NCBI RefSeq assembly: GCF_000424005.1
Contig: NZ_AUJB01000010.1
Location: 62,001 to 126,000 of the forward strand
Reading direction: 5' to 3'
DNA: 64,000 bases
From: Pseudobutyrivibrio ruminis CF1b
GTDB taxonomy: Bacteria; Bacillota; Clostridia; Lachnospirales; Lachnospiraceae
Shown: piece after piece, positions 34,473 through 42,453 of the stretch
Numbering within the stretch: position 1 is the first letter of the stretch
Layout: each line of letters starts with the position of its first letter
Position numbers and translations under genes: made by a program
Notes under the pieces: model-generated
Databases searched by the model: none
What the model was told of the DNA's origin: nothing
Seen by the model: only the letters and a program-made list of their open reading frames with translations

Positions 34473-36137
34473 GTGCAGAGAAAACAGATTACGGCAGTAA
34501 ATCATTATGATGTATATCCTTTTAATCACGGGGGCTCTTTAGGAATAAGAGGCCTTTATAAAGCGCTGTCCGAATGGGTTGATGTTAATTTAATTACATT
34601 GGTTAGGGATGATTCCTATGCTGATGAAATCTTTATTAATAATCATATAAAAATCATACCTATAAAAGTTCCTAAAGAGTTTGATGATGATTTACTTAAA
34701 AGATTTATGGATAGTGAGGGGATAAGGGATGTAGATGATGTTGACTGGGATCAGATTATAATTCGGTATTATCATGAAAATATTAAGATAATTGATGAGA
34801 TAAGGAGACTATCAAAGGATTCGATACTAGTAATTGCAGAACATGTTTATACATGGAAATTAGTGAAATTATCCTGTCCTGATAAGCATTTATGGTATAG
34901 GGCGAATAATGTTGAGTATGATTATAAAAAAACTTTATATGGAAATAGGTTTTGTAAAGATAACTATTTGAAGTTTTTGTACGATTTTGAAAAAGATTGT
35001 TGTTATAACTGCGAAAAGATAATGACAGTATCACAGCTTGAAGCAGATAGATTCATTGAGTTATACCAATGTCCTGAAGATGTGGCTTCACATTTTATGG
35101 ATATTAAATCGGGGTATGATGCAGACAGTGTATCACCAATTTTGCCATCGAAACGCAGGATAGATGATGGATGTAAATATCATGGTCTTTATATAGCATC
35201 TGCTACAGTAAATGCATTCGATGCAGCCAAATACTGTGTTGAATATGCAAGAAGCAATCCTACTGTAAAGATGTTTATAGTAGGAAGTGTCTGTTTTTTA
35301 TTTAAAAACGAGAAAGACCTACCTTCGAATGTAGAAATTACAGGAATTGTTTCTGACGAAAGAAAGATAAATCTATTATCTAGTTGTGATTTCGCGATGA
35401 ATTTAATGGAGACAGGTGCAGGTATCAACGTGAAGATGTTTGAGTATTTTGCTTATGGAATACCTGTAATTACAACGTCATATGGAGCCAGAGGAATAAA
35501 CATGGAAGATGGAGTGAATGGAATAATTACAACTCCTGATACATATATAGAAGATATAAATACTTATTTAAATGAGTCTGAAGAAAAAAAAGATCAGATA
35601 TCAAATAATGCAAGAAAATTGCTTGAGAAAGAGTATAGCTGGCGTTCACTTGGAAGAAAAATAATTGAAGAAATAGATGATATGTATGGATATGATTTGA
35701 TTAATGAAGCCGTTACATTGGATGACATTAAATTATATTCCGAATCATCTATTATGCCAGATGGAAAATTTTATATTAGATGCGCTGGATTATATGGAAC
35801 GAAAACATTATCGTATATGCGAAGTAATGGGTATGAGCCAGAGTCATTTATTGATACAGATAAAGAGAAAATTGGAACCCTAATAGATGGTTTAAATGTT
35901 ATTTCTGAATCTGAATATATAGATAAATATAGGAACTATATTGTTATCGTAGCGTCATCTAAGTGGGATGAGATTACGGCAGAACTTTTAAGCGAGGGGG
36001 TTCCAGAGGAGAATATATATATTTCTTGGGAGATAACAGGAGAAAGTATTATTCGATTTTCTGATATGCAAGGTAAACGAGGCTTTGTGGATTGGGAAAG
36101 ATGGAAGAGAAGGGTCTTAAGTAATGTTAATAGATGA
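34473..36137 (+). CDS. Group 1 (GT4-like) glycosyltransferase with C-terminal Rossmann module
   Basis: A 554-residue protein with GTG start behind GGAG at 34461-34464. The GT-B fold shows HYDVYPFNHGGSLGIRGLYK at about 11-30, CEKIMTVSQLEADRF for the domain boundary, KMFIVGSVCF, then VEITGIVSD, and the C-terminal GAGINVKMFEYFAYGIPVIT with the conserved E of retaining transferases. Residues about 425-520 (FYIRCAGLYGTKTLSYM, then IVIVASSKWDEI) look like the shared Rossmann module with a degenerate glycine loop. It overlaps the next gene by 14 bases. Confidence 0.75.
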   Translation: MQRKQITAVNHYDVYPFNHGGSLGIRGLYKALSEWVDVNLITLVRDDSYADEIFINNHIKIIPIKVPKEFDDDLLKRFMDSEGIRDVDDVDWDQIIIRYYHENIKIIDEIRRLSKDSILVIAEHVYTWKLVKLSCPDKHLWYRANNVEYDYKKTLYGNRFCKDNYLKFLYDFEKDCCYNCEKIMTVSQLEADRFIELYQCPEDVASHFMDIKSGYDADSVSPILPSKRRIDDGCKYHGLYIASATVNAFDAAKYCVEYARSNPTVKMFIVGSVCFLFKNEKDLPSNVEITGIVSDERKINLLSSCDFAMNLMETGAGINVKMFEYFAYGIPVITTSYGARGINMEDGVNGIITTPDTYIEDINTYLNESEEKKDQISNNARKLLEKEYSWRSLGRKIIEEIDDMYGYDLINEAVTLDDIKLYSESSIMPDGKFYIRCAGLYGTKTLSYMRSNGYEPESFIDTDKEKIGTLIDGLNVISESEYIDKYRNYIVIVASSKWDEITAELLSEGVPEENIYISWEITGESIIRFSDMQGKRGFVDWERWKRRVLSNVNR

Positions 36138-37572
36138 CTTTTGCAGGAAACACAAAAAAATATATATTTATGGCGCAGGAAAATATGGAAGGGCTTGTAG
36201 TGAATACGTTAGTGATGAGGTTTTTGCAGGTTTTGTATCGTCATCAGGTGAAGAAATAGTTAACGGGGTGAAGGTATGTAAATATGCTGACATAGAGTCG
36301 AATATTGAAAGAGATACTGGGATAATTATAGCCATGACTCATGAGAATCAGCTGCAAGTGTTGCAGAGCGTTTCTTTTAATTGTGACACGTTGTGTGTGG
36401 GGGAACTTGAGTTATTAAAATGTCGATTAAAAGAGGTAGAGTTTAGTAATACTGAGGGATATTACTTATCATATACCCAGGAAGCATTAAAGAAGATACT
36501 TGTTATTCAGATTGAAGTAACGTACGGGGATGTTATATGGGCAAGTGCATTTCTAAGGAGTTTAAGGGAGAGTTTTGATTATGCGCAAATCGACATGGTT
36601 ATTAATCAACGACATGAAGCAATAATTCAACATTGCCCATATATAAATAATATATACAAATATGATAAGGTGCAGCGTGATAGAAGACTATCAAAAGGTA
36701 TGATAGATGATATAACTGATTTTTATACAAACAATCTATTGGGGCAGTCTTATGATGCAGTCTTTTTGGTTAGGCATATTCCATTTGACGATATGGATTT
36801 ATGGGAAAATATTCTACTCATGGAATTAGTCGATGCCAAATATAGGTTTGGGCATGTGTACATGTCAGATCTTATAGTGGAAGGTGTTGTGGATTATATC
36901 AGACCTTTTTTTACAAGAATGCTTGTGGAAAAGAATCCAGAGCATGTCGCAAGACAGTATGTGAGATTACTGGAGACAGTGAATGTAGAGACTAAAGATA
37001 TACCCATGGAAATGTGGGTGGGCCAGGATGAAAAACAATCGGTAGACAAGCTTCTGTCAAATATTGATGGAGAACTGATTGGAATTGTTCCAGTAGGTAG
37101 CACAAGAAATAGAGCATGGAATCCGGAATATTTTGTTCAAGTAATTAGAGAATTAAAAGGTTATAATTCGGAATTTAGGTTTGTGATACTTGGTGGTAGT
37201 GACGCTGAAGAGGCTGCTAGTGTTATAAAAAACGAAGTAGATATATTAGATTTGACTGGTAAGACATCATTGCTGGAGGCTTCGGAAATAATTAGAAGAT
37301 GCAGATTATATATTGGTGTTGACACAGGGTTAATGCAAATGGCATCAGCCAATGGAGTGCCAATCGTCGAAATATCACACATAATGAAGAACACCCCGAA
37401 ATCTTATTCCGGTGCAGCAGAATGGACTGGGCCATACTGCGTTAAAAATATTATACTTAAGCCAGAGAAGGGCTTAGAAGATTGCAAGTATGTATGTAGG
37501 CACGATTCTCATTGTATAAATCAGATAAGCCCAGAAGATGTAGTAATTGCAGCAAAAGAACTTCTTACATGA
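36124..37572 (+). CDS. Family 9 glycosyltransferase (heptosyltransferase-like) with N-terminal Rossmann module
   Basis: A 482-residue protein. Residues 8-95 (KIYIYGAGKYGRACSEYV, GIIIAMTHENQLQVL) are the shared module. The GT9 domain runs from about 122 (KILVIQIEVTYGDVIWAS) to the end, with IGIVPVGSTRNRAWNPEYF, VILGGSDAEEA and YIGVDTGLMQMASANGVPIV. These are the motifs of ADP-heptose:LPS heptosyltransferases (WaaC/WaaF). The cluster makes activated heptose, so this is a probable heptosyltransferase in a Gram-positive glycan. A final CKYVCRHDSHC segment fits the GT9 C-terminus. Confidence 0.8.
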   Translation: MLIDDFCRKHKKIYIYGAGKYGRACSEYVSDEVFAGFVSSSGEEIVNGVKVCKYADIESNIERDTGIIIAMTHENQLQVLQSVSFNCDTLCVGELELLKCRLKEVEFSNTEGYYLSYTQEALKKILVIQIEVTYGDVIWASAFLRSLRESFDYAQIDMVINQRHEAIIQHCPYINNIYKYDKVQRDRRLSKGMIDDITDFYTNNLLGQSYDAVFLVRHIPFDDMDLWENILLMELVDAKYRFGHVYMSDLIVEGVVDYIRPFFTRMLVEKNPEHVARQYVRLLETVNVETKDIPMEMWVGQDEKQSVDKLLSNIDGELIGIVPVGSTRNRAWNPEYFVQVIRELKGYNSEFRFVILGGSDAEEAASVIKNEVDILDLTGKTSLLEASEIIRRCRLYIGVDTGLMQMASANGVPIVEISHIMKNTPKSYSGAAEWTGPYCVKNIILKPEKGLEDCKYVCRHDSHCINQISPEDVVIAAKELLT

Positions 37573-37587
37573 TGAGAAGGAGAAAAA

Positions 37588-38511
37588 ATGAAGCTGATTA
37601 TAGTTGGGGCGGGGAAGACCGCTGAACAGTTTTTAAAATACAAAACAAAAAAAGGAGTAGAGATTCCCTTTGTTTGTGATAATGATTCTGCAAAATGGGG
37701 GGAAAAGATATGCGGATATAGGATTACTCCCTTGGAAGAAATTCTGAAAACTAATTATGACCTAGTGCTTCTGGGGTTATGCAATGGGGGAGCACTAATT
37801 GAATTGATAAATCAATTAGATAGTCTTGGAGTACCAAGAGAAAAGATAAAGTTTTCTTATGATCCGTCATTTATAAGGTTTTGTGAAAGTGATTTAGACG
37901 AATTATTTGAGATTCCTAAATTTGAATATGAAGTTAAATTCGAAAAAAATAAGATTACACCTAGAGAAGGTTGTAAAGGTGAGACTGAAAAAAGTCATGA
38001 CAGAAGGGAACGTGAAGGGTTTTTTGAAAAGTATTGTCAGGGAGAAGGACTAGATATTGGCTGCGGTGAAGATCCTATAGTGCCAGGTGTTTCTGGATGG
38101 GATATTTTAAACGGTGATGCCCAATATTTAAATGGAATTGATGATGAGAGTTTTGATTATGTCTATTCTTCTCATTGTCTTGAACATATGCGTGATGTCA
38201 GAGTGGCAATCAAAAATTGGTATAGGGTGGTTCGAAAAGGTGGGTATCTGATTATTGCAGTTCCACACAGAGACCTATATGAGAAAAGAAAGTGCCTCCC
38301 ATCTCGCTGGAATGGAGACCATAAGCACATGTTCCTATTAGGAGTGGCCGAAGCCCCTGATACTTTGGATTTAGAGGAGGAAGTTAAACAAAGTATTTCA
38401 GAATATGATTTGATTTATGCAAAGGTTTGTGACGAAGGGCACACTATTACAGATCCTCTGATCCACAGTGATGGTGAGTATCAGATTGAGATGGTAATCA
38501 AGAAGAAATAG
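37588..38511 (+). CDS. Type 11 methyltransferase with N-terminal Rossmann module
   Basis: A 307-residue protein. Residues 1-95 begin KLIIVGAGKTAEQFLKYK and contain LVLLGLCNGGALIELI, the shared module. The methyltransferase follows from about 150: GLDIGCGEDPIVPGVSGWDI, DYVYSSHCLEHMRDV, and RVVRKGGYLIIAVPH. A HKHMFL segment follows. It should methylate a sugar or lipid-linked intermediate. AGAAGGAG precedes the ATG, and it lies 15 bases after the GT9 gene. Confidence 0.75.
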   Translation: MKLIIVGAGKTAEQFLKYKTKKGVEIPFVCDNDSAKWGEKICGYRITPLEEILKTNYDLVLLGLCNGGALIELINQLDSLGVPREKIKFSYDPSFIRFCESDLDELFEIPKFEYEVKFEKNKITPREGCKGETEKSHDRREREGFFEKYCQGEGLDIGCGEDPIVPGVSGWDILNGDAQYLNGIDDESFDYVYSSHCLEHMRDVRVAIKNWYRVVRKGGYLIIAVPHRDLYEKRKCLPSRWNGDHKHMFLLGVAEAPDTLDLEEEVKQSISEYDLIYAKVCDEGHTITDPLIHSDGEYQIEMVIKKK

Positions 38512-38546
38512 AAGGAGTTGAATCTTTCTATAAGAAATAGTTGGCT

Positions 38547-39905
38547 ATGGATAGAGTGGTAGTATATGGTCTAGGAAACAATTTTATTTTTTCGTATTAT
38601 GAGCTGTCACAGTATTATGATATTGTGGCTGTTTCTGATGCATCTGAAGAAAAGATTGGGGAAAGTTTTTATGGTCATGTAGCTCAAAAGATAACATCAA
38701 TTCCTAAGCAATTATACCAATATGTGGTCATAACACCAGCAAATCATAAAGGAATTATAGAATCTTTATCGAATCAAGGTATTGAGAGAAAGAAGATAAT
38801 TACCCTACAAGAGGCCTACGATAGAATTCCTGTTGAAGAGTGGACTAAAGGCAAGATAAATAATATTAATATGAATATTAGTTATAAATATGCCTTCATT
38901 TTATATGGCGGAATGGGTGATTTGATAGTTGCTAAGCTATGGATAAATAAACTGATCAACATATACAAGCTTTCTCCGGATAAGATTAGTTTATTTTTTT
39001 CAAAATCTAATTTGGAAGATGGTAGATTTATATTTAATGATTTAGTTGCTGAAGACAGATGTTTTATCATAAACGAACTGGCTGGGTGTGAAATAGTTGA
39101 TAAATTTAGTGTTATTTTTCGTTTTTGTATTATTCCGGAAGTTTTAAAGTTTTATAAGGAAATTGTAGAAAGTAATGATGACTTTCATGTTTATGTAAAA
39201 AGAATATTTGATGAAAATATAAGAGGTTATAACAGGGGATTATTTACTTCGGAGAAATATTACAAGACACTTACCAAATACCTAATAGAAAAGAACGTTG
39301 TATATCATACTGCATATGATATCTTTGGGGAGTTGGGGGCAGATCTAGATGATAGAGCAACTTTATCAGCGGCCAATATTAACGAACAAGAATACTTGAA
39401 ACAAGTGGGGCTTTTTGGGAAAAAGTATATAACTATAAACACAGGATTAAATACAGAATATTCTAAGAAGAAAAATACTAGAGAATGGCCTTTTGTAAAA
39501 TGGAATCAATTGGCAGAAGAAATAAAGAAGAAATATCCGGAAAAACTTGTTGTGCAAGTTGGATTAAAACTTAAAGAAGATGATGACATAGTTGCAGATG
39601 TACATTTGAACGGTAGAACAAATTTAGAGCAAATTGCGATTGTTTTGAAAAATGCTGAAAAGCATATTGATTATGATGGAGGGCTTGTTCATGTGAATCA
39701 TTCTGTTGGTGGGAAAAGTGTTGTTCTTATGGGACCATCTTCAGAAGAAAATCATGCGTATCCGGAAAATATCTATATAAGTTCAATAGTTTGTAAAGCT
39801 TGTGAGTGGACTAGTTCAGACTGGCTTTCAAATTGCCCAAAGGGTTATGAATGTCCGAAATGTATGACGGAAATAAATGTGGAGACAGTATTAAACTTTA
39901 TTTAA
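38547..39905 (+). CDS. Second family 9-like glycosyltransferase with N-terminal Rossmann module
   Basis: A 452-residue protein; ATG 38547 or TTG 38541 are the only possible starts after an in-frame TAG, and the ribosome site is weak. Residues 3-90 (RVVVYGLGNNFIFSYYEL, YVVITPANHKGIIESL) are the shared module. From about 110 a GT9-like part follows (YAFILYGGMGDLIVAKLWI, ITINTGLNTEYSKKKN, REWPFVKWNQL, HIDYDGGLVHVNHSVGGKSV). The catalytic DxGxxH-type acid is present as DYDGGLVH. The C-terminus has a four-cysteine cluster, CKACEW and CPKGYECPKC, that could bind zinc and is not usual in this family. Confidence 0.7.
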   Translation: MDRVVVYGLGNNFIFSYYELSQYYDIVAVSDASEEKIGESFYGHVAQKITSIPKQLYQYVVITPANHKGIIESLSNQGIERKKIITLQEAYDRIPVEEWTKGKINNINMNISYKYAFILYGGMGDLIVAKLWINKLINIYKLSPDKISLFFSKSNLEDGRFIFNDLVAEDRCFIINELAGCEIVDKFSVIFRFCIIPEVLKFYKEIVESNDDFHVYVKRIFDENIRGYNRGLFTSEKYYKTLTKYLIEKNVVYHTAYDIFGELGADLDDRATLSAANINEQEYLKQVGLFGKKYITINTGLNTEYSKKKNTREWPFVKWNQLAEEIKKKYPEKLVVQVGLKLKEDDDIVADVHLNGRTNLEQIAIVLKNAEKHIDYDGGLVHVNHSVGGKSVVLMGPSSEENHAYPENIYISSIVCKACEWTSSDWLSNCPKGYECPKCMTEINVETVLNFI

Positions 39906-39918
39906 TTTGGGGGCAAAG

Positions 39919-41352
39919 ATGGGGAAGAAAATTTTGGTAATTGGCGATGCTATGCTAGATTCATATCATTTTGGTGATGTAAGAAGAATATCGCCTGAGG
40001 CTCCAGTACCTGTTTTTTTGGAAGTTGGTAAAAAGAAGTATTCTCCAGGTGGAGCTGCTAATGTGGCAATAAATATAGCTGCAATAGGAATGGATACAAC
40101 ACTTTTTGCAATAGCTGGAAATGATGATTATGGAAAAATATTAAAAGAACAGCTTGAAAAAAGTGGAATCAGTACGGAATATTTGCAGGTACGTGACGAT
40201 TATCGAACAATATCAAAGCTTAGATATATAGGGCCGGGGAACCAGCAGATTTTGCGTGTTGATACAGAAGATACAACTCCTGAAAAGATATCTGTACTAG
40301 AAGGGTTATTTGATAAATTAGAAAAGGAGATTGATCAATACCATCTAATAGTTGTATCAGATTATCTGAAGGGATTATTAACAGAAGAAATAACACAACG
40401 AATTATTCAGTTGGGGTTAAAAAGAAAAATCCAAGTTATAGTGGATGTAAAAGATAAGAATATTTCAAAATATAAAAAGGCCACTATTTTGAAACCTAAT
40501 CGAAAAGAGTTAGCAGAGTTATCTGGATGTAATACTGATACGCTTGACTTTGCAATATTAGCTGCCATGAAACTATGTAAGCAGGCTGAGTGCAAATACG
40601 TATTAGCAACTCTTGGAGCAGATGGAATGATATTGGTTAATGAAAATGGTCTTATCCGAAGGATTAAGAGTATGGCTCGCGAAGTTTTCGATGTAACAGG
40701 AGCTGGTGATACCTCAATCGCATATCTTGCAGCAGAGTTGGTTAAGGGAACGGATATTGAGCGTGCAATGATTATTTCTAATTATGCAGCAGGTGTACAG
40801 GTTTCAAAGGTAGGCACAAGTATTGTATATCCAGAAGAAGTCTGTGCAGCTATGCAGGAAGATGGCCGTTCTAAGACCGCAGGTATACTGAATTATTACA
40901 CAGACGGTGGTTTGGAACCTTTAGCCAGAGCCAAGGCCCAAGGAAGAAAAATCGTATTTACGAACGGATGCTTTGACATTTTACATGTTGGGCATATTAC
41001 ATATTTGAGAAAAGCAAAGAGATTGGGCGATATTTTAGTGATTGGTGTGAATAGTGATGAGTCTGTAAGAAGACTTAAAGGGGATTCTCGTCCAATTAAC
41101 ACATGTGAAGACAGAATGGTTCTTTTATCATCTCTGGATTTTGTAGACTACGTAGTTGAATTTAAAGAGGATACACCTGCGGGATTGATTGAAAAAATAA
41201 TTCCAGATGTTTTGGTGAAAGGTGGAGACTATAAACCAGAAGAAATAGCTGGTGCTGATTTTGTTTTAGCTAATGGTGGGGAAGTAAAGATACTTGATTT
41301 TGTAGAAGGAAAATCTACTACCAGTATTGTTGAGAAAATGAAAAGGAGCTAG
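39919..41352 (+). CDS. hldE: Bifunctional heptose 7-phosphate kinase / heptose 1-phosphate adenylyltransferase
   Basis: A 477-residue protein from ATG 39919, preceded by a G-rich ribosome site (an in-frame TTG lies at 39907). Residues 1-320 are a ribokinase-family kinase (KILVIGDAMLDSYHFGDVRR, SPGGAANVA, VFDVTGAGDTSIAYLAAEL). Residues about 340-477 are a cytidylyltransferase-like adenylyltransferase (IVFTNGCFDILHVGH with the HxGH motif, VIGVNSDESV, RVLLxSL-type MVLLSSLDFVDYV, VLVKGGDY). Length and order match HldE (RfaE). It makes ADP-D-glycero-beta-D-manno-heptose. No hldD epimerase is in the window, so the D,D form is the probable product. Confidence 0.93.
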   Translation: MGKKILVIGDAMLDSYHFGDVRRISPEAPVPVFLEVGKKKYSPGGAANVAINIAAIGMDTTLFAIAGNDDYGKILKEQLEKSGISTEYLQVRDDYRTISKLRYIGPGNQQILRVDTEDTTPEKISVLEGLFDKLEKEIDQYHLIVVSDYLKGLLTEEITQRIIQLGLKRKIQVIVDVKDKNISKYKKATILKPNRKELAELSGCNTDTLDFAILAAMKLCKQAECKYVLATLGADGMILVNENGLIRRIKSMAREVFDVTGAGDTSIAYLAAELVKGTDIERAMIISNYAAGVQVSKVGTSIVYPEEVCAAMQEDGRSKTAGILNYYTDGGLEPLARAKAQGRKIVFTNGCFDILHVGHITYLRKAKRLGDILVIGVNSDESVRRLKGDSRPINTCEDRMVLLSSLDFVDYVVEFKEDTPAGLIEKIIPDVLVKGGDYKPEEIAGADFVLANGGEVKILDFVEGKSTTSIVEKMKRS

Positions 41353-41354
41353 GT

Positions 41355-41924
41355 ATGGGGCTTGTTGAAGCTAGGATTAGTGAAAGCATTGAGGTAAAGC
41401 AGAGTATTCTTGCGGATAAGGACTTGCTTAGGAAAATTGAAGAGGCAGGCAAATTGGTTAAGCAGACATTTGTTGAAGGGGGAAAGGTCTATCTCTGTGG
41501 AAATGGTGGCTCGGCATCTGACTCAATACATATAGCAGCTGAGTTATCAGGAAGGTTCCAGAAAGAGAGAAAGTCATTACCGGCATTGTCTCTTAATGCG
41601 GATGTCGCCGCACTTACTGCGATTTCTAATGACTATTGCTATGATCAGGTCTTCGAGCGAATCCTCAGTGGTATTGTTCACGAGAAGGATGTATTGATTG
41701 GAATAAGTACTAGTGGTAATTCTGAAAATGTTTATAGAGCTATAGTTGAGGCAAAGAAACATGGCAGTAAGACAATTGGGCTAATAGGAAAAGATGGTGG
41801 AAAGATTAAGGATGTAGCCGATGTGTCAATAATTGTACCATGTGATAACACAGCTCGAATTCAAGAATCCCACATTATGATAGGACATATTATTTGCGAA
41901 ATTGCTGAGGAAGATTATGAATAA
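41355..41924 (+). CDS. gmhA: Sedoheptulose 7-phosphate isomerase
   Basis: A 189-residue SIS-domain protein. It has VYLCGNGGSASDSIHIAAEL at about 43-62, IGISTSGNSENVYRAI at 115-130, and the C-terminal NTARIQESHIMIGHIICE with the Glu and His characteristic of GmhA. It converts sedoheptulose 7-phosphate to D,D-heptose 7-phosphate, the entry to both heptose routes here. It starts 3 bases after hldE and overlaps gmhB by 8 bases. Confidence 0.93.
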   Translation: MGLVEARISESIEVKQSILADKDLLRKIEEAGKLVKQTFVEGGKVYLCGNGGSASDSIHIAAELSGRFQKERKSLPALSLNADVAALTAISNDYCYDQVFERILSGIVHEKDVLIGISTSGNSENVYRAIVEAKKHGSKTIGLIGKDGGKIKDVADVSIIVPCDNTARIQESHIMIGHIICEIAEEDYE

Positions 41925-42453
41925 AGCAGTTTTCTTGGATAGAGATGGGACAATAAATATCGATAAAGATTATCTGTATAAAGTTGAGGATTTTGAATAT
42001 ATACCAGGGGCTGTAGAGGGGATGCGAAGACTTTTTGACGAAGGTTATTTGCTAATCGTAATAACAAATCAGTCAGGTATTGCCAGGGGATTTTATACAG
42101 AAGAAGATTATAAAAAGATAGATGAGTGGATGAAGGCTGATCTTTTATCTAAGGGAGTGGAGTTGGCCGGTTCCTATTATTGCCCACATCATCCTTCGGC
42201 TGATGTTTCGGAATATAGGCGTAATTGTAAATGTCGTAAACCTGGAACAGAGCTGTTTTGGAAGGCACAAAAAGATTTTGATATAGACATGAATCGAAGC
42301 TTTGCAATTGGAGATAAGATGCGAGATTTGGCCATATGTAAAGAGGCTCCTGTAACAGGAATACTTTTTGGTGATGATGCAGCAGGGGTTAAAGGTGTCG
42401 AATGCTGTAGTGGATGGCATGAGGCTGTGGAGAGGATATTGGAGATGGAATAA
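41917..42453 (+). CDS. gmhB: D,D-heptose 1,7-bisphosphate phosphatase
   Basis: A 178-residue HAD phosphatase from ATG 41917. The motifs are AVFLDRDGTINIDKDY at 4-19, VITNQSGIARGFY, YYCPHHPS, CKCRKPGTELFW (zinc cysteines) and AIGDKMRDLAICK. Removes the 7-phosphate from heptose 1,7-bisphosphate. Start choice: an in-frame ATG at 41902 lies further inside gmhA; the one at 41917 has GAGGAAG upstream. It completes a gmhA-gmhB-hldE set. Confidence 0.92.
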   Translation: MNKAVFLDRDGTINIDKDYLYKVEDFEYIPGAVEGMRRLFDEGYLLIVITNQSGIARGFYTEEDYKKIDEWMKADLLSKGVELAGSYYCPHHPSADVSEYRRNCKCRKPGTELFWKAQKDFDIDMNRSFAIGDKMRDLAICKEAPVTGILFGDDAAGVKGVECCSGWHEAVERILEME

